Assembly (NCBI GenBank): GCA_037893225.1
Contig: JAZGUH010000356.1
Span: 619,451-683,450, forward strand
Length of the DNA: 64,000 nucleotides
Direction: 5' to 3'
Source of the DNA: Hippasteria phrygiana
Lineage: Eukaryota > Echinodermata > Asteroidea > Valvatida > Goniasteridae
Every line of letters begins with the position of its first letter. The stretch's first letter is position 1. Made by a program: the position numbers and the translations under genes. Under the pieces are notes generated by a model. The model was not told where the DNA came from and did no database searches. It was given only the letters and a program-made list of their open reading frames with translations. Of the stretch, positions 57,101-63,659 are shown in pieces.

Positions 57101-57623
57101 GATACGCTGTTTGGCCATAAGACGAAATATAACAGGCCGACCACTTTCTCTTTTGGGCCAATAAAATTTCCTGACTTTTCCCTGATTTGAGGCATTTTTC
57201 TCAAATTTCCTGACTTTTCCCCCCGACTGGAAAAACCGAAACTCTTTTTCCAGATTTTCCCTGATTTTCAGGATGCGGTTGGAACCCTGTATAACAACAA
57301 CATCCCCCTTTTTTTTTGGGGGGGGGGGAGGGGGGGGGGGTGAGATATACTACTTAGGGCAAGCTCAGGTGGTCAGGTCAACTGATGAACAATTGCCTCA
57401 CCAAGTAGTCGATGGTGAGTAGTCCATCACCAGACTCCACGATGCCGTCAGCCATCAGCATACCCAGGGTGATGCCTCGGCCGGTCACCACCCCAGACCG
57501 GTTCTTGGCTGGACTGGGGCTGGAGGAGTTGATGCTGTCCCGGTCATCCTCGATGGAGGTGAAGGACTGCAAGGTGTCCACCGAGTTAGTGTCCTCGTAC
57601 TCGAGGGCCGTTTTCATCATCAT
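41005..57623 (-). CDS. MPND: MPN domain-containing protein (RAMA + JAMM), MPND orthologue
   Basis: MPND is a metazoan nuclear protein of the JAMM/MPN+ family with an N-terminal RAMA domain, reported as a reader of N6-methyladenine in DNA. Fourteen coding exons join in phase: 57402-57623, 55870-56010, 54698-54784, 54042-54190, 52999-53042, 52094-52178, 51158-51254, 48829-48901, 46958-47034, 46030-46198, 45120-45190, 43607-43699, 41675-41767 and 41005-41094, giving 496 codons plus TAA (human about 470). RAMA covers about residues 47-140, an acidic/Gly linker 151-215, and MPN about 240-440. The JAMM residues are intact: E285, H342, H344, S352, D355. The C-terminus (YLVDFYKDSPDLVQFSEPW, then FLDKLK) matches the human protein closely. 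The start is taken at the first of three consecutive Met codons just after an acceptor; an upstream coding exon is not excluded. Confidence 0.92.
41675..41767 (-). CDS. MPND: MPND exon, C-terminal region
   Basis: 31 codons, phase 0 to 0: KYLVDFYKDSPDLVQFSEPW then FKSDTFLDKLK, nearly identical in pattern to human LVEFYKGSPDLVRLQEPW and YLDKLK. Confidence 0.96.
42340..42645 (+). repeat. tRNA-derived SINE, near complete
   Basis: GGCCTCGTGGCTTAGTG and GTGGGTTCGAGACCGGC (box A and B positions), then CCTTGAGCAAGGCACTTTGT, ACCCAGGAGTAAATGGGTAC and GGCCCGATGAGCGGGGTAAT, ending GTAAGCGCTGTGATATAG. Sense orientation opposite to MPND, inside its intron or 3' region. Confidence 0.75.
42655..42803 (-). 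mobile_element. TTAA-flanked MITE family E, copy 4
   Basis: TTAACTCTCCTGTGCACC and GTATAGGAGGGTTA, minus orientation. Confidence 0.7.
43101..43248 (+). repeat. Repeat J, copy 1
   Basis: GAGGACAATGCTTTGTGTTT, CCTATTGTTCCTTTAA and CTTCTCTTGTCCTCG; the two ends are inverted CGAGGACAA / TTGTCCTCG. A second copy lies at 59058-59205. Confidence 0.65.
43393..43539 (-). mobile_element. TTAA-flanked MITE family E, copy 5
   Basis: TTAACCCTCCCTCTCTCAGG and TATAGGAGGGTTAA, intact TTAA at both ends, in an MPND-like intron. Confidence 0.8.
43607..43699 (-). CDS. MPND: MPND exon, MPN domain insert
   Basis: 31 codons, phase 0 to 0: RTCRGMPMTMNFNWQSDIFL then TQETLLEM. The phase fits its neighbours exactly. 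The segment has no clear human counterpart and lengthens the protein here. Confidence 0.85.
43953..44648 (+). mobile_element. TTAA/CCCTAACCC element enclosing a minisatellite, family G copy 2
   Basis: TTAACCCTAACCCACC at the left and GGGGGTAGAGTTAA at the right. Between them about 15 units of GGAGGATTGAGGATGAATGG with GTGTTTAAAGCGAGGATGATTT or GTTTCAAGAAAAAGATGAT spacers (about 42-45 bp per unit). The edge CTAGCAAAAAGGGTCTG matches the 21718 element. Confidence 0.8.
45120..45190 (-). CDS. MPND: MPND exon, MPN domain
   Basis: 71 nt, phase 1 to 0: PFNLLRPRKESSLKAFWVMP then QIE. KAFWVMP matches SPFWVMPPPE of the human protein. Confidence 0.93.
45705..45789 (+). repeat. tRNA-like unit of repeat C with insertion in box A
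   Basis: GGCAAGAT, then about 15 extra bases (TTTCTATATACATG), then AGTTGGTAAAGC and GGTCGCAGGCTCAAATAACG. Confidence 0.6.
46030..46198 (-). CDS. MPND: MPND exon with the JAMM motif
   Basis: 169 nt, phase 0 to 1. LVGWYHSHPCYPAQPSLKD satisfies H-x-H-x7-S-x2-D (H342, H344, S352, D355), the zinc-binding JAMM signature. TQMDYQLQMKGEG and YQPCLALIC follow. All zinc ligands and the serine are present, so metalloprotease/isopeptidase activity is possible; MPND itself has been little tested. Confidence 0.96.
46370..46562 (-). repeat. tRNA-Ser/Leu-like SINE
   Basis: Minus strand: GGTGGTCGAGTGGTTAAGAC, GTCGTGGGTTTGAATCCCGC, then a body shared with 38640-38780 (CGGGATAGGGCAAAAAG-type, AATCTCTGTTCTAATTT). 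It lies between two MPND-like exons. Confidence 0.65.
46958..47034 (-). CDS. MPND: MPND exon, MPN core
   Basis: 77 nt, phase 1 to 0: MSVLQAYPCRCRLGDKTKAS then SIEEE, the counterpart of MLTVLRAFPCRSRLGDAETA. The donor is GTGTGT. Confidence 0.95.
47226..47526. mobile_element. TIR element, CATTGCAATTGAAAGTTAAC family
   Basis: The left end TTCATTGCAATTGAAAGTTA and right end TTAACTTTCAAATGCAATGT are inverted. A shorter relative lies at 6410-6520. Confidence 0.6.
47697..47990 (+). repeat. Composite repeat C, complete copy
   Basis: It starts CTGTGGATTGTTAGACAAATTA, runs through GTGATCCCCACAATGTCGCT, GGCATTCTGGGTTTATGACT and GACCGACAATTTGGGAGACC, and ends with a tRNA-like unit (47887-47959) and CTTTGTTCACTTTG. 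Confidence 0.75.
48308..48735. mobile_element. TIR element with CCAAAATCGATCAGGAACA ends
   Basis: Inverted arms of about 75 bp: AACTTTAGAAAGATTTTACTT...CACCAAAATCGATCAGGAACA versus CTGTTCCTGACCGATTTTGG...GTAAAACCTTCCATAACTTT. The left arm has a partial tandem repeat of ACCAAAATCGATCAGGAAC. Confidence 0.65.
48829..48901 (-). CDS. MPND: MPND exon carrying the JAMM glutamate
   Basis: 73 nt, phase 0 to 1: DFHCHLTTSEVVGYLAGKWD. SEVVGYL places the catalytic-type glutamate at residue 285. Human has HSHL where this protein has HCHL. Confidence 0.95.
49155..51016 (+). repeat. 39-bp minisatellite array (about 47 units)
   Basis: Each unit is a 19+20-bp dimer of CATGCTCAGAACTATGCCA and CATGCTCAGAACTACGCATG. 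Because 39 is a multiple of 3 and the units lack stops in these frames, all three plus frames and one minus frame stay open for about 500-660 codons. Variants are TATGCC/TTTGCC and CGCATGC/CGCGTGC, plus a rare AGGCTC pair 156 bp (four units) apart. It lies entirely within the MPND-like intron 48902-51157. Confidence 0.95.
51063..51127 (+). repeat. (CTG)21 microsatellite, CAG on the MPND sense strand
   Basis: 21 uninterrupted units and a partial one. It begins 30 bp inside the intron from the exon donor at 51157. Confidence 0.95.
51158..51254 (-). CDS. MPND: MPND exon, first MPN strand
   Basis: 97 nt, phase 2 to 0: SPNTLVECLPFSSVGRMQPF and then TVSTTTNCLLVM, matching NPHTLVEVTSFAAINKFQPF of human MPND. 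The donor GTAAGTCCC is followed within 30 bp by a CAG-repeat tract on the sense strand. A TTAA-flanked miniature element starts 40 bp upstream of the acceptor. Confidence 0.93.
51294..51443 (+). mobile_element. TTAA/CCCTAACCC element, family F copy 2
   Basis: TTAACCCTAACCCTGCCAG left, GGAGGGTTAGGGTTAA right, perfect TTAA at both ends (150 bp). It ends 40 bp upstream of the acceptor of the exon 51158-51254. Confidence 0.85.
51540..51630 (-). repeat. Fragment of repeat C, minus orientation
   Basis: ATCATGCCCCAACTGTACAA, CAACCTGGGAAGCGACACTG and GATCACTCAATGAGGATACG are the reverse of the left part of repeat C. Similar fragments lie at 15600-15680, 59645-59720 and 60205-60330. Confidence 0.6.
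51715..52085 (+). repeat. Degenerate 18-22-bp tandem repeat
   Basis: Variants of AGTGGTATCTGGGAATATTC repeat about 17 times up to the donor side of the MPND-like exon at 52094. Confidence 0.75.
52094..52178 (-). CDS. MPND: MPND exon before the MPN domain
   Basis: 85 nt, phase 1 to 2: MAHPLKRQDFKGRKVMKYSD then ITKEDLE, corresponding to the human segment RVPVRYCMLGSRDLARN. The acceptor is TCCTTTACAG-like and the donor GTAAAT. Confidence 0.85.
52361..52472. repeat. Palindrome with 40-bp arms
   Basis: GCCGCCTGGTTGAGACGTACG and TCACAATGGTCAAAAG face CTTTTGACCATTGTGACGTC and TCAACCAGGCGG, loop GATTGTGGGAAGGAATGA. The loop resembles 63682-63702. Confidence 0.85.
52726..52895 (+). mobile_element. 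TTAA/CCCTAAC element, family I copy 2
   Basis: TTAACCCTAACTCCTATG left, GGCGGTTAGGGTTAA right, both TTAA intact. Internal blocks are shared with 28985-29204. Confidence 0.8.
52999..53042 (-). CDS. MPND: MPND 44-bp exon, linker
   Basis: It encodes NFSESNGSLHVHKE plus split codons at both ends, between TTGCAG and GGTGAGT. It is needed to carry the phase from 54042 (2 nt) to 52178 (2 nt) and has no stop in that frame; homology to other MPND proteins is not visible. Confidence 0.65.
53138..53404. mobile_element. MITE with CAGGGGTGAGATT termini
   Basis: The left CAGGGGTGAGATTGGAGG and right GGAGAAATCTCACCCTTG are inverted. AGTCCTT left and ACTCCTT right suggest a decayed 7-8-bp duplication. It ends in an MPND-like intron 96 bp above the 44-bp exon. 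Confidence 0.6.
53586..53796. mobile_element. TIR element, ATAGTTCTGCTTCC family
   Basis: The left AATAGTTCTGCTTCCGATTA and right TAACTGGAAGCAGAACTATA are inverted; the interior contains GGTAGGTAGGG twice. Confidence 0.6.
54042..54190 (-). CDS. MPND: MPND exon, acidic linker
   Basis: 149 nt, phase 0 to 2. The Gly/Asn-rich then acidic stretch (GEDTEAEKDGDDGMDSCP) occupies the place of the Glu-rich linker of human MPND. The acceptor is ACCCTAG and the donor GTATTC. Confidence 0.8.
54246..54365 (+). repeat. Fragment of family G (GGAGGATT units)
   Basis: ACCCCTAACCGTCCCAAATCC and GGAGGATTTTGCAGGATTGA match 60495-60862. No TTAA borders survive. Confidence 0.55.
54698..54784 (-). CDS. MPND: MPND exon, end of RAMA
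   Basis: 29 codons, phase 0 to 0, starting VKYKGKKLDLLKSTWF, the counterpart of VKYKGQKLDKYKATWL. The donor is GTAGGT. Confidence 0.94.
54925..55030 (+). repeat. Poly-G with GCGTAC repeats, copy 1
   Basis: GGGGGGGGGATGGGGGGG, TTGCGTACACCATGCATACA, another poly-G, then ATGCGTACCGTACGC. A similar unit lies at 55640-55770. Confidence 0.6.
55640..55770 (+). repeat. Poly-G with GCGTAC repeats, copy 2
   Basis: TGCGTATGCGTACAGGGGGG, ACTGCGTATGCCATGCGTAC and poly-G, ending 100 bp below an MPND-like exon. Confidence 0.6.
55870..56010 (-). CDS. MPND: MPND exon, RAMA core
   Basis: 47 codons, phase 0 to 0: GRKFTADLMENGKIKW, FNSPSAWA and KKLVNPAKKSGCGWAS. The aromatic residues W90, F95 and W101 and the NPAKKSGCGW motif are conserved with human MPND. 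The exon is GC-rich against its AT-rich flanks. Confidence 0.95.
56057..56300 (+). repeat. Composite repeat C with tRNA-like unit
   Basis: GTGGTTTGTTTGACGAATTA, GATCCCCACAATGTTGCTTC and GACAAGATAGCTCAGTTGGT; the tRNA-like part (56213-56279) lacks about 5 bases before box B. Confidence 0.7.
56350..56419 (-). repeat. tRNA-like unit, opposite orientation
   Basis: Minus strand: GGCAAGATAGCTCAGTTGGT, GAGGTCGCAGGTTCAAATCC. It forms a tail-to-tail pair with 56213-56279. Confidence 0.65.
56471..56784 (-). mobile_element. piggyBac-like MITE family B, copy 5
   Basis: TTAACCCCTCGTGTCCGG and AAAGAGGTTAA with intact TTAA at both borders; inverted relative to the other four copies. Confidence 0.75.
56894..57289. 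mobile_element. hAT-like MITE, CAGGGTTCCCA family
   Basis: CAGGGTTCCCACCATTTCATG left, CGGTTGGAACCCTG right, TATAA on both sides. Internal TTTCCTGACTTTTCC units. It lies upstream (minus sense: downstream) of the first MPND-like coding exon. Confidence 0.7.
57317..57340 (+). repeat. Poly-G tract
   Basis: G9-10 twice with an A between, in the first MPND-like intron. Confidence 0.85.
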
Positions 57624-57625
57624 TG
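57402..57625 (-). CDS. MPND: MPND exon with likely start, beginning of RAMA
   Basis: 224 nt between TTGCTGACACAG and GTGAGG. Two bases precede three consecutive ATG codons, and 74 codons follow. An acidic/Ser-rich segment comes before SGVVTGRGITLGMLMADG and GDGLLTIDYL, the first part of the RAMA fold. If translation began upstream, the preceding exon would have to end in phase 1. Confidence 0.88.
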
Positions 57626-59050
57626 CTGTGTCAGCAAAATTCAGAAAAGAAACTTTATTGGCACATACTGAACATGTACTGTACCATGGTACTGTACCAT
57701 GTACATTATGATTCACTAAATGATGAATTGAGCCCATAGCCAGCTGGCATGTGCTAAAGGCATGTCATACAAATCTTAAAGAAAACATGGTTTCCAAGAG
57801 AAATCTGTGTCATTTTGTAGTTTGATGAAGATTAACGTACACTGCAATAAAGCAGCCAGTTATTTTTTGCCATGAAATAATTAAATTACTTTTGAGAGCT
57901 GTTTTATCAAGTTCCGTCTAGACCGCTGATGCCATTTGTCTAAAAGTCTGTGCTACGGGCAGCAAAGAAATTTGACATCATAAGAGGAAGTCCCCTTTTG
58001 TGCCCAGTGATAAAAACAGCTCTCAAAAGTACGCTTTTGATTATTTCATGGTCTAAATAATTGCCTGTTTTAGTTTAACCATACCCTCACATAAAGCTAC
58101 AAAATACTACTAGTAGTAAACTGTAATATGCAGTACTCTCACCTATTCGTGTACAATGCTTGTAGTAATTTTTAGCAATTGATACTTCACCCCAAATAAA
58201 GTACGTAGTAATATGTAGTACTACTATTTGTTGCTGGGGTTGGAGGGAAAATGTCTGTTTTCATCTAAGGCGGAAACAAAGCATGTACTACTGGTTTTCA
58301 GACCAGCAGATTTCTCTCAACAATCAACATCCTCTTTAACCCTAGGGTATGTGAAAAATCATATTGAAATTGGAAGATTTGGGACTGTTAGGGTTTTACC
58401 TTGTAGCTCAAGGATACATGCAGCATAAAAAGAAGCATTTATTACAAACCCAGTGTTTTCCACGAGGGGTTTTCAAAATTGTATGCTGCCCCGCTAAAGT
58501 TTTCCTGCCCCGCTAAAATTTTCACAGCCCTGCTAATTTTTCAACGTCCTTGATTTTTTGTTCACACTTTATCAAAGTACATGTACAAAGAATTTTACTG
58601 GATTCTAAGGACACCTGACCATTTAAAAATTGCATTTTTGGATCAAACGCGCGGTGAATTGAGGCTGTTTTTATATGCGGTGTCTGGGGTAAAAATAAAC
58701 ACCAATTTGAAGCACAGTCAGGCACCAGGCTATTCCCAATTTGCATAGGTGTGCAAGATTTTTGAACTTTCTAATGATCCAATACCAGGTAGTGGTGGGA
58801 GCGTGCACTGCTCAGAAGTCAACGAGCTTGACTTCTGAGCTGCCCATCCATGCCAAAATGTCAGGTCATGGAGAACACTGCAAACCATGCATAAGTGCTC
58901 ATACGTGTAGCAAGCACATATGCCCAGCTAATGCAAATTAGACTATAAAATTTTATGAAGTGGACGTATCCTACTTATTATGCATACTACATGTACGCAT
59001 GTTAGTGCATAAAATACACATACAATGTACAGTAGTCATGTTTTCTTCCC
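57626..59050. other. Upstream of MPND coding start, mostly unassigned
   Basis: It contains an inverted pair AATTACTTTTGAGAGCTG / CAGCTCTCAAAAGTACGC (57890-57907, 58015-58035) and a solo TTAACCCTAGGG end at 58336. No exon was recognised. Confidence 0.45.
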
Positions 59051-59057
59051 CTACTGA

Positions 59058-59205
59058 GCCTGAGGACAATGCTTTGTGTTTCCTATTGTTCCTTTAAAAC
59101 ACCATAGACTAAGCATGTATTTTTACATCCGAGGACCGATTTTAACGAAAGACTGACTCCCAAGGACAATTCTTTTGTATTTTCTTTCTCCTCTTGTCCT
59201 CGAAC
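59058..59205 (+). repeat. Repeat J, copy 2
   Basis: Same blocks as 43101-43248 with the inverted GAGGACAA / TTGTCCTC ends. Confidence 0.65.
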
Positions 59206-59644
59206 GTATACATACATACATAGGAATGACGGTTCCATGTACACATTTGTACATACAAACTGCTAAGAATTACCTTCATGCTTGAAAACATTCTTCATGG
59301 TTTATTTACACTGAGTGTTGAAGGCAGTGGATATTAACCTGGCAATTTTTCACCAGTGAACTGAAACGAAAACGATATTTTTCCCAGCAGTCTTGTCTCA
59401 TTGGGTAAACAAAATCCTCCAAAACCATGAATCAGGAAAAGAAAAAAATTGTTTGAAGTTTACCCTACATTTGTACAATGTACATTGTAAGAGAAAAAAT
59501 TACCAAAGAAAAACAAAGATGAAGGATACATGTAGGGAAAAAGTCAATCCTGTGGTTTCGTGTGGGGTCGAACGTGCAACCCTTCACGCTACATGTCTCC
59601 AAATAATTGTCATTGTCTTTTTTTTTGGGGGGGGGGGGCACTCG

Positions 59645-60330
59645 TCAGAAGTCATACACCCATAATGCCGTATAACCAGGGATCACGCCCAGGGATCACG
59701 CCCCAACTGTATGATATCGAAGCTGCACACTCATTCAAGACATTGTGTGTTCTTTTTTTTGCCAATGGTCTTGTGAGATGCCTTCCGGTCTAGTGGGATG
59801 TTTGTGATACTAGTCCAGCTGTCTCGTAGATTTTTACGTGAAATGACCCTTGAATAATGTGTACCAGTTCTTGCCCAGTGATATGTTTTAGTTTAAATAC
59901 TTTTTATATCTATTTGTGTCTTCCAATTGCCATTTTATTATTGTTTAAATACTTTTAATATTTTTGTGTCTTTTAATTGCTATTTAATTATTGTAAATGA
60001 CATGCAATTCAGGTTTTTAGCTGCTATGTGTCATATTTTTAAATAAACCATAATAAACCATAAACCATAAACCATACAACCTTGGAAGGTACATTCAGGG
60101 GTGAGATTTGAGGAACTGATTTGGATTTGTATGGCATTGCTAAAAACACATAAAGGAGAGTGCATTTTCTATGGTTCAAAATTGCATGGGTGAGGGGGAG
60201 CGGCTGCTAGTCAGAAGTCATGAACCTACATTGTATAATGTATAGCCAGGTATCACGCCCAACTTTACATGTACGATACAACCTGGGAAGCGACATTGTA
60301 GGGATCACTCAATGAGGATACGACTTTTAA
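59645..60330 (-). repeat. Fragments of repeat C and family H
   Basis: 59645-59720 and 60205-60330 are reverse fragments of repeat C; 59725-59850 is a piece of family H (CAATGGTCTTGTGAGATGCC). (TAAACCA)n-like sequence lies at 60040-60075. Confidence 0.55.
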
Positions 60331-60494
60331 GAAAATTTGTTGGAAACATTCCTTGTCTATCCTTGTTTACCATATATTAAATTCATGTGTATAGTGTAAA
60401 ACAAACAATTGTGTAATAGATTGACTTTTTATCTGGATCATTATATTGCTGCAATGTTTGTGCAACAGACATATAATAAATAATAATAATGCAT

Positions 60495-60862
60495 TTAACC
60501 CTAACCTTCCCAAATCCTCCAAAATCCTCTTTGCAAAATTGAGGAATTTTTAGGATTGAGGGCACTTGGAAGTTGATGCGTCGGAGGATTTTGCAGGATT
60601 GAGGTTACTAGGGGTTTTTGCCCCTGCAGGAATATGGAGGATCCAGGTTATCAGGCTCAATGTGATACATGATGATTTTGGAGGATTGAGGTTACTAGGG
60701 GTATGCAAAAAACCCCTGGAGGATTTTGGAGGATTCATGCTATGGTCCCCATAAGAGGATTTTGGAGGATTCAGGTTATATGGAGTTTTAACACTTTGAA
60801 ATCAGAGGATGTTGGAGGATTCAGGTTACATGGGAGGAAAATGATGTAGGGAGTTAGGGTTA
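60495..60862 (+). mobile_element. TTAA/CCCTAACC element with GGAGGATT units, family G copy 3
   Basis: TTAACCCTAACCTTCCC left; GGAGTTAGGGTTAT right (right TTAA decayed). Inside, GGAGGATTGAGGTTACTAGG-type units are longer and less regular than at 43953. Confidence 0.65.
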
Positions 60863-61121
60863 TATAGCACCTTATGCCTCAAAGCGCTTTACATGATAAA
60901 AAGTTTAAAAGTTAAAACTCTAGATTACATATATAATAAAAACAAGATCGAGTGTAATTTATAAAAGTCTATTAAAACCAAACAGTAGACACAAAATATC
61001 ACGGTTAACATTAAACTATAAACGAGTAACTTTGTAAAGTGACTAAAAAAGAGAGGGGGCTTCCAGTACAGGCCGTAATCTACGGAGTATTGTTATTTAG
61101 ATTAAAACCGCAAAATTTACT

Positions 61122-61270
61122 TTAACCCTCCTATACTTATAACTATCACAGCCTATCAAAATCTCTAAACACCAACTCTGACAGTTTGTGTGTGTTTCAA
61201 TCTGAAATTTGATAGGTTTTGATCTGTACAGCAGCTGGGTCGATTTTGGCCCTGAGAACAGGAGGGTTAA
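61122..61270 (+). mobile_element. TTAA-flanked MITE family E, copy 6
   Basis: TTAACCCTCCTATACTTATA and AACAGGAGGGTTAA, TTAA intact at both ends; it sits 32 bp beyond the stop of the LINE fragment. Confidence 0.82.
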
Positions 61271-61301
61271 TAAAAATTAAACATACCTAATAAATTAATA
61301 T

Positions 61302-62165
61302 TTATTGCTGAAAAAGAAAAGTTTTCAGGAAAGTCTTGAAAGTGGAGAGTGATGTGGCTGAGCGTATGATTTGTGGAAAACTATTCCAGAGGGTCGGTGC
61401 TGATTGGGCAAAAGCTCTATCTCCGTAGAACTTTGTACGTGTACGGCCTGGAAGAGCCAAGAAGTTCTTTGTGGCGGAGCGTAGCTGTCGCTCTGGTCTG
61501 TGCTCATGCACGATGTTAGCCATGTACTGTGGGCTGGCACCATTTATTGACTTGTAAGATAGGTGCAGGATCTTAAAAACTACTCTTTGTTTAATTGGAA
61601 GCCAATGAAGAGACTGTAAAACTGGTGATATATGTTGATAGCGGGACGTGCCAGTCACGAGGCTAGGCAGGCGCGCGGCGCTATTTTGCACTCTTTGAAG
61701 TTTTAGTATTTCTGAGTCTGGGAGGCCATAAAGTAGCGCGTTGCAAAAATCCAGTCTGGATGTAACAAAAGCATGAATGAGTCTGGCTGTGCAATTTTCA
61801 TCCAGGTATTGCCAAATTTGACTGATACCTCGAAGAGCTGCACATGATGAGCGACAAAAATTTGATTGACATGGTCAGTCATACGTAGTTTGCAGTCCAT
61901 AATAACGCCAAGATTCTTGGCTGACTCACTAGGATGGACTGTCGTGTCACCGATGATGAGAGATGGTGAATGAGAGCCATCCTGGTCATATCTTGATGTG
62001 AGGTGGAGAAGCTCTGTTTTACTGTCATTAAGACAAATCCTATTTGCTGCGGACCATGATTTAACATTAGCGATGCACTCCTGCATTTTGCTAACTGCCT
62101 TTTGTTGCTCAGTCGGATCAAAAGTCAGATATAATTTAATGTCATCTGCATACAACTGAAAGTGA
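61302..62165 (-). pseudogene. CR1/L2-type LINE reverse transcriptase, 5'-truncated and frameshifted
   Basis: Minus strand: LYADDIKLYL (RT catalytic motif), SKTELLHLTS and KNLGVIMD, then after a one-base frameshift near 61850, LHWLPIKQRVVFKILHLSYK, GDRAFAQSAPTLWNSFP and a stop at 61302. The order and wording match the ends of CR1/L2-clade ORF2. Sequence upstream of FQLYADD is missing, as expected from 5' truncation. Confidence 0.85.
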
Positions 62166-62438
62166 AAGATTCATACACGGATATGGTGCAATTTTTATTG
62201 ACCTACAACTAGTGTAATAACCATTTTATTAAACAAGAAGCTTCACTTTCTCAATAAACATTGAATTCAACATTTCGATCAGGCTTGTAGAACTGCTATG
62301 GTCCCAAATTAGTTATTACAACCAAGACAAAGGTATTCGTGGGAAAATTTTTATTGGCCTAAATTTTGCATTATTGTGCACTTCCGTAGCATTTCAATAG
62401 ATTGGATCGGTTCATTAATTTTCATTGTTATTCACAAG

Positions 62439-62857
62439 CAGGGCTCGAAATATCCACTGGACTGTTGTATCAAGTCCAGTGAATTGAGTGTTGGTCCAGT
62501 GAACTCTTTACCAAACAACTCTGGTGGTCTAGTGATTTCCTCAAACACTGGATGAAACGTTTATCACTGAAGTCCATATTCTAAATCTGGTGAACTGAAA
62601 AATCCCCATAATTTCTGGAATGGCCATTTTTAGTTTTGAGGCATGGGGGTTTAGACAGGGTTTCTCAGACCACGCCCTCTCCCCCCAAAAAAACATCAGC
62701 AAAGGGGAAAAAATCAAAACAGCACATGAAAAACCTTGTGTATTCTTATTTTCACCATTGGTCTTGTGTAACTAGTAGAATTTTTGAGCTACTAACCTAA
62801 CTGTCTAGTAGTAGTAGTAGTAGTAGTAGTAGATTTTTACCTGAAATTCGAGCCCTG
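62439..62857 (+). mobile_element. Family H MITE, copy 2, with TAG microsatellite
   Basis: CAGGGCTCGAAATATCC left and GAAATTCGAGCCCTG right, inverted termini of about 14 bp. No clear target duplication. It contains (TAG)9. Confidence 0.7.
62806..62832 (+). repeat. (TAG)9 microsatellite
   Basis: Nine perfect TAG units inside the 62439-62857 element. Confidence 0.95.
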
Positions 62858-62884
62858 AAGGCCCAAATAATTAATGTTTATGAG

Positions 62885-62970
62885 TGCGATGGTAAGAATA
62901 ATTTCATGAGGTGACAGATTGAATGTTCCATTCCATCTGTCACCGAATGAAATTATTCTTACCATTGCAC
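62885..62970. repeat. Palindrome
   Basis: TGCGATGGTAAGAATAATTT / AAATTATTCTTACCATTGCA and GGTGACAGAT / ATCTGTCACC around a short loop. Confidence 0.85.
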
Positions 62971-63194
62971 AAATGTGAAACATTCATTATTTGTTTTATA
63001 CAACGCCTGAATAAATCCGACAGATTGCATGCATGGATTTCTGGGTGTACAACGTGCTGTTTACCTTCTCAGTCCCACATAAAACCGCGACAAAAAGTGG
63101 TCCAGTTCCGAATCAGTTTAAAGCTTTAATTGTTGTTTCTGCGAGTCTTGCAAATTCCTCTATAACTCGTTTGACTGCATATTTATTTTGTCTC

Positions 63195-63300
63195 TTCGTT
63201 AGCAGCGGTCAGCATCGCCTACGAGTTCCATATTTCGTCTGTGGAGAAAACAAACCGCGGTTCGGAAAAACCGTCCGCCATTTTTTGTGTGAATGACAGC
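63195..63300 (-). promoter_or_regulatory. Possible promoter or first exon of the MPND-like gene
   Basis: Minus strand AAAAAATGGCGGACGG is a strong initiation context in a CpG-richer patch; the frame runs MADGFSEPRFVFSTDEIWNS then stop. No consensus donor in the phase needed by the 57402-57625 exon was seen, so it may be a non-coding first exon, an upstream frame or chance. It is the only such patch upstream of MPND in the window. Confidence 0.3.
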
Positions 63301-63659
63301 CTAGACTGGTCCCGGTCCCCATATGTATATAATAACATTGAAGTCCGAAGGACAACGGAGGAGACCAGGGAACCAGTCCAATGACAGCATGTTGTGGCGG
63401 CGGGAAGTTCTATCAAACGCATATACCGTTTGATAGAACCCCATGTGATAGAACTTTGTTGGCGGTGCGGGTCGCGTCATGTGATGGGACGAATAATTCA
63501 ATGCACTGTGATCGATGATCCACCAATCGGATGGCTGGGATTATTCAGGTGTTGTATAATACAACATGTTATGCAATCTGGCTGCACAGGACAAAATCGG
63601 CACAAATGGCATCACCGTTTTTTCCGGTGTTCTGCATTAGATCATCTAGACCGTAACAT

